From assembly GCA_946403845.1 (NCBI GenBank), contig CAMJBL010000006.1:1-64000 (forward strand): a stretch of DNA of 64,000 nt, read 5' to 3'. The DNA comes from an uncultured Prevotella sp. (GTDB lineage Bacteria; Bacteroidota; Bacteroidia; Bacteroidales; Bacteroidaceae). Within the stretch, counting starts at the first letter, position 1; the number at the start of each line of letters is the position of its first letter. This document shows positions 17,394 through 24,481 of the stretch, in pieces. A program made the position numbers and the translations under genes. The notes beneath the pieces were generated by a model. The model was not told where the DNA came from and did no database searches. It saw only the letters and a program-made list of their open reading frames with translations.

Positions 17394-17421
17394 TGAACTT
17401 TGAACTTTGAAGTTTAAACTT
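17394..17421 (-). repeat. heptamer array, four units, fucP-dehydrogenase junction
   Basis: TGAACTT TGAACTT TGAAGTT TAAACTT, period 7, in the 40-nt gap. On the minus strand it starts directly at the fucP stop as TAATCATAAAGTTTAAAC, almost the same text as at the purH and holB junctions. Confidence 0.85.
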
Positions 17422-17426
17422 TATGA

Positions 17427-18743
17427 TTACTTGATAAGTTGCTGCTTGGTATAGGAACGGTAGCCGTACCAGATGATGATCAGGAAGCAGATCAGCGGCA
17501 ACACGAACGACATGTTCACAGCCGGACGTCCCAGAATCACCTGCTGATCGATGAGCAGTCCCTGAAGCGGTGGCATCAGCGCACCACCCACAATAGCCAT
17601 CACCAGGAAGGCGGCACCCAAATGGGTATCCTTCGCATCCACATCCTCGAGGGCGATACCATAGATACTGGGGAACATGATACTCATAAACAGGCTGATA
17701 GCCACCAGCGAATAGAGGCCCAACATCCCCTCAATGCAGATAGCACCAAGCGTGAAGATGCTGGCACAAATGCCAAAGATCGTCAAGAGCATCCGAGTGT
17801 TCACCCACTTCATGCAATAGGTTCCCAAAAAGCGTCCCGTCAGGTTCAGCGACATGGCGCAGATATTAAACATCTGGGCCTTGGCCTTGTTGATACCCAG
17901 GTGGTCAGCATACTGGATGATGAAGGTCCAAACCATAATTTGGGCAGCCACGTAGCACATCTGGGCAAACACGCCCTCACGATAGATACTATTATGCCAA
18001 AGGTTCTTGAGCGTCGTTCCCACGCTATTGGTCTTGCCGGCAGCCTTCTCCTCCTCACTCTGCGTCTTGGGCATCTTGGTCAGGGCTATCACAGCCAGCA
18101 CGATAAGCACTACCAGTCCGATGGCCACATAAGGGTCACGGATCACAGCCAGGTCGTGCAGACGGATATTCGCCTTCTCGGCCTCGGAAAGCGTGCCGAA
18201 GATGATTTGTCCGGCCTCGTCACGACGGTCACTCCACAACTGTGGCAACACGATAAACGAGGCGACGGCCATACCACTCAGCGAACCCACGGGATTGAAG
18301 GCCTGCGCCATGTTCAATCGGCGGGTAGAAGTCGCTTTTTCGCCCAAAGAGAGGATAAACGGATTGGCCGTTGTTTCAAGGAAGGCCAGACCAAAGGTCA
18401 GGATATACAAAGAGATACAGAAGAAAGAGAACTGCTGGTAATTGGCGGCAGGAATAAATAGGAACGCGCCAATGGCATAGAGGGCCAGTCCGAGTAGGAT
18501 ACCACTCTTATAGGAATACCGTCTGATAAACAGGGCTGCCGGTATGGCCATCGTGGCATAACCGCCATAGAAGGCGAACTGAATCAGCGATGCCTTAGCA
18601 GCCGATAACTCCATCACAGTCTGGAAGGCTGCCACCATCGGATTGGTGATATCATTGGCAAACCCCCAGAGGGCAAATAGCGAAGTGACGAGGATAAACG
18701 TCAGCAGATACTTCTTTGGTATCAGTTTCTTTTTTTCTTCCAT
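17427..18743 (-). CDS. fucP: L-fucose:H+ symporter-like MFS transporter
   Basis: 438 residues from the ATG at 18743 (MEEKKKLIPKKYLLTF); the track ORF begins at an upstream TTG that lies in the promoter. About twelve membrane helices. FALWGFANDITNPMV and FLETTANPFILSLG are hallmark FucP/GluP family segments. It imports L-fucose or a related sugar across the inner membrane. It begins its own unit: a good promoter sits just upstream and a 22-bp repeat array beyond it. Confidence 0.88.
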   Translation of the reverse strand: MEEKKKLIPKKYLLTFILVTSLFALWGFANDITNPMVAAFQTVMELSAAKASLIQFAFYGGYATMAIPAALFIRRYSYKSGILLGLALYAIGAFLFIPAANYQQFSFFCISLYILTFGLAFLETTANPFILSLGEKATSTRRLNMAQAFNPVGSLSGMAVASFIVLPQLWSDRRDEAGQIIFGTLSEAEKANIRLHDLAVIRDPYVAIGLVVLIVLAVIALTKMPKTQSEEEKAAGKTNSVGTTLKNLWHNSIYREGVFAQMCYVAAQIMVWTFIIQYADHLGINKAKAQMFNICAMSLNLTGRFLGTYCMKWVNTRMLLTIFGICASIFTLGAICIEGMLGLYSLVAISLFMSIMFPSIYGIALEDVDAKDTHLGAAFLVMAIVGGALMPPLQGLLIDQQVILGRPAVNMSFVLPLICFLIIIWYGYRSYTKQQLIK

Positions 18744-18767
18744 ATTCTTCTTTCCTGAAATGTCTGG

Positions 18768-18802
18768 CAAAGGTAATCATTTTATTGGGAAAGGATGCAA
18801 AA
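18768..18802 (-). promoter_or_regulatory. fucP promoter
   Basis: Minus strand TTTTGC (18797-18802), 21 nt spacer, TACCTTTG (18768-18775). This is a near-ideal Bacteroidetes promoter, about 25 nt before the fucP ATG. Confidence 0.75.
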
Positions 18803-18860
18803 TCATCATTTTTTAACAATCACAGACACTTTATTAGATATACCCCGACACTAAAGCCTC

Positions 18861-18943
18861 TTTAGTATGACACTAGAGGGGCTTTAGTATGATACTAAAG
18901 GGTGTTTAGTATGATACTAGAGGGTGTTTAGTATGATACTAAA
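18861..18943. repeat. four palindromic repeats with a 22-bp period upstream of fucP
   Basis: TTTAGTATGACACTAGA (18861), TTTAGTATGATACTAAA (18883), TTTAGTATGATACTAGA (18905) and TTTAGTATGATACTAAA (18927) start exactly 22 bp apart, joined by GGGTG-like linkers. Each unit is a near-perfect palindrome. The last copy contains the TAG stop codon of the subtilase gene. Position suggests operator sites for fucP or RNA hairpins at the 3' end of the upstream operon. Confidence 0.9.
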
Positions 18944-21053
18944 TGGCGACCCTGATCAATTCAGAGCCGGTGACACCTGGTTCGGAACTAATGATTTGCA
19001 CAACATATATGCTAGATGCGCCCTGAAGAGGCAGGAAATAATCAGTAGCGGCAGTGGGCCGCAAGATGTGTTCACCCTGTAACTGACCCGAAAGGGAATA
19101 GATACGAACGGTAAAGGGCTGCGCAGGGGCATGGTCGAACTGCAGGCTGACACCTCTGTCAGCAGGCCGTATAGTCACCGAAGAGGGATGATGCTGCGAA
19201 AGACCAGCTATGGCGGAAGGCAGTCCAAGGATATTCAACAATCCGGCATAAGCATCGGCCAAACCGTAGCCATAGGTATTATTGGGAACGGCATCACCGA
19301 TGGTATGACTGGTTTCACGGATGATACGCTTCACATCATCGGGTGACAACTCGGGATTGGCCTGCAACCACAAGGCAACGACACCAGCCATCACGGGCGT
19401 AGCCATCGAGGTACCGGAGATGGCAATCCATGGGTAGTCGCGACCTTCGAAGGATGTCGTGGCAACAAGCATCCTCGAATAATCTCCTTCATAGTAACTG
19501 TTGGCAGAGGCATGGATATTCACGCCGGGCATCACGACGTCGGGCTTGATGAGCCCGTCGAAGGTAGGGCCCTGCGACGAGAATACGGCAATCGTACCCT
19601 CAGGGGTTACCCCACCCCAACTCGTAATCGTATCTCCATCGAGTGTGATATAATGATGACGCGTGTTGAAGGCGCCCACCGTCACGACACTCGGCAGGCA
19701 GCCTGGCAGATTGACGTTATGGTTATTGGTGGCACAAACGAATCGTGGTCCCAACGGATCAATGTTCTTGAAGGTTGATTCCAGATCGGCTGACATCTGC
19801 GCCACACAGTCGTCACCCTCGATCACCACACCCAGACATTGAAGATGGGTGTCATCGTCGGGGAGGTCGCAAGTAATAATGTAACAGGTATCTGCTTTCT
19901 CTATCAATATCCGTTTGCCGGCAAGCAACTTCTCAACAGAACCTTCAGAAGGCATATACACCAATGAGTCGCCCAACCAGGAGTCGTCGATGGGATCAAT
20001 CAAAATAGAGAATAGCTTCAGCGTGAAGTCATCGCGGCTCATGAGGAAGGCTGTGGCCAAAGAGTCACCATAGATGATGGTACCTGCCGCTGGCATGTCT
20101 TTTGTCTTGCTGACATAGGTTTCTCTGTAACTCTCGTTACCTGCCGCTGCCACGAGGATATGACCGGGACCGGTCATCTGGGCAAGGGCATCCTCGAAGA
20201 GCTGACAGTCGCCAGGCACGGGATTAAAACCGATGCTATAGGTAATAACACAGGGCATATGACGCTCGTCGGCATAATCGAAGACATATTTCATCAGAGC
20301 CAACTCGTTGGCCGAACCATAAGCCTCATCCCCTGCCACTTTGGAGTCGACAGCGGTAATCTCTGTTTCGTAGGCCACACCACGATAAGGCGTCGTATAG
20401 CCCGAGCCGGCAGCAATGCCCAGACAGTGGGTACCATGATAAACACGATTACTGCTACTGGAAAAGGCCTTGCCCCTGATATCGGCCTCAGTGGCATATT
20501 CGCGACCTAAGTCAACAGATTGTCCGAAAGGCTCGTCGTCGACCGCGAACTGATCGAGGAAACGGGTGATGCGCAGCCGGCTGCCATCGGATGTAAAGAA
20601 GTTAGGATGAGTTACCTCGATGCCGTCGTCGATGATGCCCAGCATGACACCCTGACCGGTGTAGGCCTGCGACAATCGGAGGTCGTCATAGATAGCAGGC
20701 GTATTGATCCATTGGGGAGTCACGTCCATCAGTATCTTTCCGCCCACATGGTTCTCAATACGCTCCACGCGCTCATCATCGGCCAAAGCACTTAGCTGAC
20801 CAAATGGGATATCAGCCACATAGATGTCGCCAATCTGCGCAATGACCTTGCAGCCGTATTCACCCATGACAGTCTCGCCATCTATGCTGTGAAAACGGAT
20901 CATGGCACGTATGGCCTCATCGTTTCTGACACTTGGCGCCCTACGTCCCTGTGCAACGACCTGTCTGAGATCGTGCGACAGTTTCTGTCGGCCCAGGGCC
21001 CATGTCCCCAGGCACATCAGTAACAGGATACATGTTAATCCTATCTTTCTCAT
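18939..21053 (-). CDS. secreted subtilisin-like serine protease (S8)
   Basis: 704 residues. Signal peptide about 1-19. Catalytic D142 (GIIDDGIEVTHPN), H206 (YHGTHCLGIAAG) and S549 (SGTSMATPVMAG). An insertion of about 150 residues lies between the oxyanion region (VAAAGNES) and the serine. The C-terminus (IYSLSGQLQGEHIL ... IYVVQI) resembles a T9SS sorting domain, so it is probably exported to the surface. Last gene of the aldo/keto reductase operon, 4 nt after the AEC carrier. Its link to sugar use is unclear. Confidence 0.88.
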   Translation of the reverse strand: MRKIGLTCILLLMCLGTWALGRQKLSHDLRQVVAQGRRAPSVRNDEAIRAMIRFHSIDGETVMGEYGCKVIAQIGDIYVADIPFGQLSALADDERVERIENHVGGKILMDVTPQWINTPAIYDDLRLSQAYTGQGVMLGIIDDGIEVTHPNFFTSDGSRLRITRFLDQFAVDDEPFGQSVDLGREYATEADIRGKAFSSSSNRVYHGTHCLGIAAGSGYTTPYRGVAYETEITAVDSKVAGDEAYGSANELALMKYVFDYADERHMPCVITYSIGFNPVPGDCQLFEDALAQMTGPGHILVAAAGNESYRETYVSKTKDMPAAGTIIYGDSLATAFLMSRDDFTLKLFSILIDPIDDSWLGDSLVYMPSEGSVEKLLAGKRILIEKADTCYIITCDLPDDDTHLQCLGVVIEGDDCVAQMSADLESTFKNIDPLGPRFVCATNNHNVNLPGCLPSVVTVGAFNTRHHYITLDGDTITSWGGVTPEGTIAVFSSQGPTFDGLIKPDVVMPGVNIHASANSYYEGDYSRMLVATTSFEGRDYPWIAISGTSMATPVMAGVVALWLQANPELSPDDVKRIIRETSHTIGDAVPNNTYGYGLADAYAGLLNILGLPSAIAGLSQHHPSSVTIRPADRGVSLQFDHAPAQPFTVRIYSLSGQLQGEHILRPTAATDYFLPLQGASSIYVVQIISSEPGVTGSELIRVAI

Positions 21054-21057
21054 ATTC

Positions 21058-21966
21058 TTAAAAGAGCAACATGACTATTAATGGAATGGTGACGATTGAG
21101 ACGAGTGTAGTGACAAACGTCACTTCAGTGATCATCGTGGTATCCTTACCATATTTCAAGCAGAGGATGGTGCCGTAGGTGGCAACTGGCATCGCAATGA
21201 CGAGCGTGTTGATATTGTCGACCAATGGTGCAAATCCCAGAAGTTTCATCAGGAAATGGATGCCTATGGGCAGGAGGGCCAGTCGCAGCAGCGTGGTGGC
21301 GTAGACGGTGCGGTTGCCCAACATGGAACGTAATGAGAGTTGCGACATCGACGAACCGATAATCAGCAGGGCGGCGGGCACGGTGATATTACCCAGCATG
21401 GTGAGCGGCTGACTGATAGCCTCGGGGATATTGTCGATCCGGAGGGCGACGATGGCCATCGTGAGGTAAGCGGCGAACATCGGTGTGCTGTAAAGCACCT
21501 TCTTCTCGAAATGCTTCCGGTCATTGCTGCCACCGGTAATGAGGATAGTACCGACAGTAAAAACGGCGAAGGTATTGACCACGTTGAGCACGGCGGCATA
21601 GAACACGGCCTCGTGGCCGAAGATGGAGGCCACCACGGGATAGCCCATGAAGCCCACATTGCCAAAGATAAGTGCGAAGCCGACAGGTCCCTGGGCCTTC
21701 GGATCGCTGGTAAGATATCGCGGCAACAGGAAGCCTACAGCCGTGAGCAACAGATAAGTCAGGGTGCTGATGAGCAGGAGCGGTAGGATGTACTGACGGT
21801 CGGGCAACTCGCCCGTCATAGCCGACGACAAAATCAGGGCCGGACAGGTGATGTTGATGACCAGACGTGACAACTGGCGGTCGAAATCACCGCCTAAATA
21901 GCCTAATTTGCCCGCTACGAAGCCTATAACCACGAGGGCAAACAATGTCAACATCACAACAATCAT
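21058..21966 (-). CDS. AEC-family membrane carrier
   Basis: 302 residues with about ten helices in two five-helix halves. GFVAGKLGYLGG near the N-terminus and the NTLVIAMPVATYGTILCLKYG segment in the second half fit the auxin-efflux-carrier/malonate-malate permease family. It may export or import a small organic acid such as lactate or a sugar acid; the substrate is not readable. Its ATG overlaps the amidohydrolase stop (ATGA), so it is cotranslated. Confidence 0.8.
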   Translation of the reverse strand: MIVVMLTLFALVVIGFVAGKLGYLGGDFDRQLSRLVINITCPALILSSAMTGELPDRQYILPLLLISTLTYLLLTAVGFLLPRYLTSDPKAQGPVGFALIFGNVGFMGYPVVASIFGHEAVFYAAVLNVVNTFAVFTVGTILITGGSNDRKHFEKKVLYSTPMFAAYLTMAIVALRIDNIPEAISQPLTMLGNITVPAALLIIGSSMSQLSLRSMLGNRTVYATTLLRLALLPIGIHFLMKLLGFAPLVDNINTLVIAMPVATYGTILCLKYGKDTTMITEVTFVTTLVSIVTIPLIVMLLF

Positions 21967-22895
21967 TCCGACATATTCTTGATGTAAGGCAGATCGGGAA
22001 GCACTTTGAAACCGTAGAAACGGCAGGCGTTCTCGCCGAGGATCAGGGCCTTTTCGGTATCGGAGAGTTCCGACGACTTAAGAATGAAGTCGTACGACAT
22101 GCGATAGGTGATGGCGGTGATGGTGCGCGGATAGTCGGAACCCCACATCAGTTTGTCGGCACCAGCGATGTCGATAACCTCGCGGATGGCACAGATGGCC
22201 GAGGGGAAGGGATAGAACTCCGCGTTGTAGAGCCATGTGATGCCGCCCATCTCAATCATGACATTCGGATTTTGCGCCAAGGCAATCTGACGACGCCAAC
22301 TGGGATTCTCCCAACAAGGCGTCTGCGGGGGATTGGCCATGCCCAGATGACCGATGGCGATGCGGAGCTGCGGACAGGCGCTGATGACCTCGCTGAGTTC
22401 AGCGACCTGACGGTCGCCGTCTTCGAGGGTGATGCTCAGCACCACGTCTTTCTGTTCCATCAAACGGAACATCTGCATCATCTCGTCGGAGGTGAGAGGC
22501 TTGCCCAACAGGCGATGTCCCGGAATGGCGATGCCCCGAAAACCGCGCTGTTCGATGAGCTGCTGCGCCTGGGCATAGAAACCAGGCTGACGATAGTCGG
22601 CCATGCCACAGCAGAAGAAACGGTCAGGATACTGCTGCTGCACCGTTTCGAGATAGTCGTTCTGCAGACCGTCGATAAACTCCTGCACCACCACGGCTGC
22701 GCCCACCTGGGCATAGTCCATGTTGGAGAGGAACACCTCGGCCGAGTTCTGACTGTCGAGAATGAAGGGCGGCATCATCTGCACCTCCTCACCAAGGAAG
22801 ATGCTACGACCGTTCTTCAGCGAGCGAATCGGCTTACCGTCCCAGCTCGTGTCCTGCTTCAGCCACAAATGCGAATGGGCATCTATAATCTTCAT
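21963..22895 (-). CDS. amidohydrolase-2 family protein, probable sugar lactonase
   Basis: 310 residues from the ATG at 22895; ATGA overlap with the upstream stop decides this start over the TTG at 22907. Metal-binding motifs: HSH in IIDAHSHLWLK, a mid-barrel histidine in IAIGHLGM, and the aspartate in LMWGSDYPRT. The family includes L-fuconolactonase and L-rhamnono-lactonase. Neighbours (dehydrogenase-type aldo/keto reductase, FucP, mutarotase) support hydrolysis of a deoxysugar lactone. The exact sugar is inferred. Confidence 0.82.
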   Translation of the reverse strand: MKIIDAHSHLWLKQDTSWDGKPIRSLKNGRSIFLGEEVQMMPPFILDSQNSAEVFLSNMDYAQVGAAVVVQEFIDGLQNDYLETVQQQYPDRFFCCGMADYRQPGFYAQAQQLIEQRGFRGIAIPGHRLLGKPLTSDEMMQMFRLMEQKDVVLSITLEDGDRQVAELSEVISACPQLRIAIGHLGMANPPQTPCWENPSWRRQIALAQNPNVMIEMGGITWLYNAEFYPFPSAICAIREVIDIAGADKLMWGSDYPRTITAITYRMSYDFILKSSELSDTEKALILGENACRFYGFKVLPDLPYIKNMSE

Positions 22896-23842
22896 GAATT
22901 CTTCCAACGGACAAACATCTGGTCACCGATAATCTCCTGCACCTTAGCCACGAGATCCAGATCCATCGGCTCATTGACATACTCAATGTTCTTCAGCACA
23001 TTGGCGGGATTGGCGCTGCTGAAGAGCGTCGTGGCAATGCGTGGGTTCATGCTGGTAGAGAACTGAATGGCCAGTTTTTCGATGGGGTAGCCCACCTCCA
23101 TGCAATAGGCAGCAGCCCTGGCACAGGCATTCCGCAGATCCTTCGAGGCAGGATGCCACATGGGAGCGCCACGACTCGACAGCAAGCCCATGGAGAAAGG
23201 CGAGGCATTGATAACACCCACGCCGTGCTGCTCGAAGAAGCCGAGATAATCGGCCAACAAGGTATCATTGAGACTGTAGTGGCAGAAGTTGAGGATGCTC
23301 TCAACAGTACCTTCCTCACAATGCTCAATGACCCACTTGAGGTTCTCGGGCTGCAAGTCAGTGATACCCACATGTCCTACGACGCCCTTCTTCTTCAGTT
23401 CGACCAGAGCGGGCAGCGTCTCGTCGACAATCAACTGAAGACCACCTTCGCGGTCGCCCTGGAACTCGATATCATGAACGTTGATAAGGTCGATGAAGTC
23501 GATATTCAAGCGCTCCATGCTCTCGTAGACGCTGCGGGTGACACGCTCTGCGGAGTAGTCCCAGGAGTTGATACCGTCCTGACCATAGCGTCCTACCTTT
23601 GTCGAGAGATAGTACTTGTCGCGGGGGATGCCCTTCAGGGCCTTACCCAAGACGGTCTCTGCCTTATAGTGACCGTAATAGGGTGACACATCGATGAAGT
23701 TCATACCATTCTCAACGGCTGCATAGACGGCTTTGATACCCTCTTCCTCACGGATACTATGGAACACCCCACCCAGCGACGAGGCTCCGAAACTCAGGTT
23801 GGAAACCTTCATGCCGGTCTTTCCGATTTCATTATAGATCAT
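22892..23842 (-). CDS. aldo/keto reductase, probable aldose (L-fucose type) dehydrogenase
   Basis: 316 residues. Catalytic tetrad D51, Y56, K82 and H123 (IDVSPYYG, LSTKVG, NVHDIEF). It resembles the L-galactose/L-fucose dehydrogenase branch that oxidises C1 of a free sugar to a lactone with NAD(P). The lactonase-like gene overlaps its stop by 4 nt, which fits that chemistry. It follows the PAS-like gene after 15 nt. Confidence 0.82.
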   Translation of the reverse strand: MIYNEIGKTGMKVSNLSFGASSLGGVFHSIREEEGIKAVYAAVENGMNFIDVSPYYGHYKAETVLGKALKGIPRDKYYLSTKVGRYGQDGINSWDYSAERVTRSVYESMERLNIDFIDLINVHDIEFQGDREGGLQLIVDETLPALVELKKKGVVGHVGITDLQPENLKWVIEHCEEGTVESILNFCHYSLNDTLLADYLGFFEQHGVGVINASPFSMGLLSSRGAPMWHPASKDLRNACARAAAYCMEVGYPIEKLAIQFSTSMNPRIATTLFSSANPANVLKNIEYVNEPMDLDLVAKVQEIIGDQMFVRWKNS

Positions 23843-23857
23843 AGTTATCTTATTGTT

Positions 23858-24355
23858 TTATGCTGTCTGATTAAGTTTCTTCCTTACCTTCACGAGGAAA
23901 TAGGGTTCCTTGCCCACATATGCCAATTCACCATCCACACGAACATCTGTCTGGACGGCTTTGTGGTTCTTGTCGTATAAGTGCATGACAGCCTCAACAT
24001 GATCGAAATCACGTTTCAACTTAAACGCATTCCGGATGACCACACGGATGGGACACGAGTCGCAGTTGATGCCCGTTCCACAGAGCCCCTCATCAATGGC
24101 AGTCTGACAATGAAGCACATTGCCCAACACGTATGGCTGGTCGTCGCGGATTTCCTCGTTCAACTCATAGAAGTTCGTTTCCTTCACTCTGAACTTCCGA
24201 TCGATGAGAAAGACATAACGGTCGGAATGCAGGTGTACGCGCTCACGAAGCAAGGCATAGCCGCTCCGTCTTTTGAGTAACCGACGCACCTCTAGAACGA
24301 TGATCAGCACCACCGCAACAATCGCCAACAAAAACAACCAATCAATTAGTTTCAT
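23858..24355 (-). CDS. membrane-anchored PAS-like protein with four cysteines
   Basis: 165 residues from the ATG at 24355. One N-terminal helix (about 4-25), a basic stretch (RRLLKRRSG), then a PAS-like domain (RYVFLIDRKFRVKETNFYELN). Its core holds cysteines spaced C-x8-C-x5-C-x2-C (HCQTAIDEGLCGTGINCDSC), which could bind zinc, heme or an iron-sulfur centre. There is no kinase or DNA-binding domain. It leads the operon with the aldo/keto reductase, so a redox-sensing or electron-handling role is possible but unproven. Confidence 0.7.
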   Translation of the reverse strand: MKLIDWLFLLAIVAVVLIIVLEVRRLLKRRSGYALLRERVHLHSDRYVFLIDRKFRVKETNFYELNEEIRDDQPYVLGNVLHCQTAIDEGLCGTGINCDSCPIRVVIRNAFKLKRDFDHVEAVMHLYDKNHKAVQTDVRVDGELAYVGKEPYFLVKVRKKLNQTA

Positions 24356-24359
24356 GATG

Positions 24360-24391
24360 CAAAGATAGCAAGTTTTTCCGAACCATCCAAA
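24360..24391 (-). promoter_or_regulatory. promoter of the PAS-aldo/keto reductase operon
   Basis: Minus strand TTTG (24388-24391), 20 nt spacer, TATCTTTG (24360-24367). The -7 element ends only 4 nt before the ATG at 24355, predicting a leaderless or nearly leaderless mRNA. Confidence 0.75.
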
Positions 24392-24420
24392 TTTTTCAGA
24401 AAAGAGTTTGTATATTCTAC

Positions 24421-24457
24421 AAAAAAACACCCCTCGCCCAAGTGAAGGCGAAGGGTG
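24421..24457 (-). terminator. terminator of the fasciclin/SusCD operon
   Basis: On the minus strand CACCCTTCGCC ... GGCGAGGGGTG followed by TTTTTTT, 25 nt after the SusD stop. It separates the 18-kb operon from the PAS gene. Confidence 0.9.
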
Positions 24458-24481
24458 GATATGGTCGGCAAAAACATCCGA

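Noticed and set aside
18861-18943. Possible CRISPR array
   Set aside because: Units are joined by 5-nt linkers that are nearly the same, so there are no spacers, and no cas genes are nearby.
13139-24355. Mobile element or genomic island carrying the sugar genes
   Set aside because: No integrase, transposase, tRNA-adjacent repeats or change in base use was seen in or around the region.
24421-24481. Small RNA gene between the SusD and PAS genes
   Set aside because: The hairpin plus T run is fully explained as the operon terminator; no separate promoter points into it.
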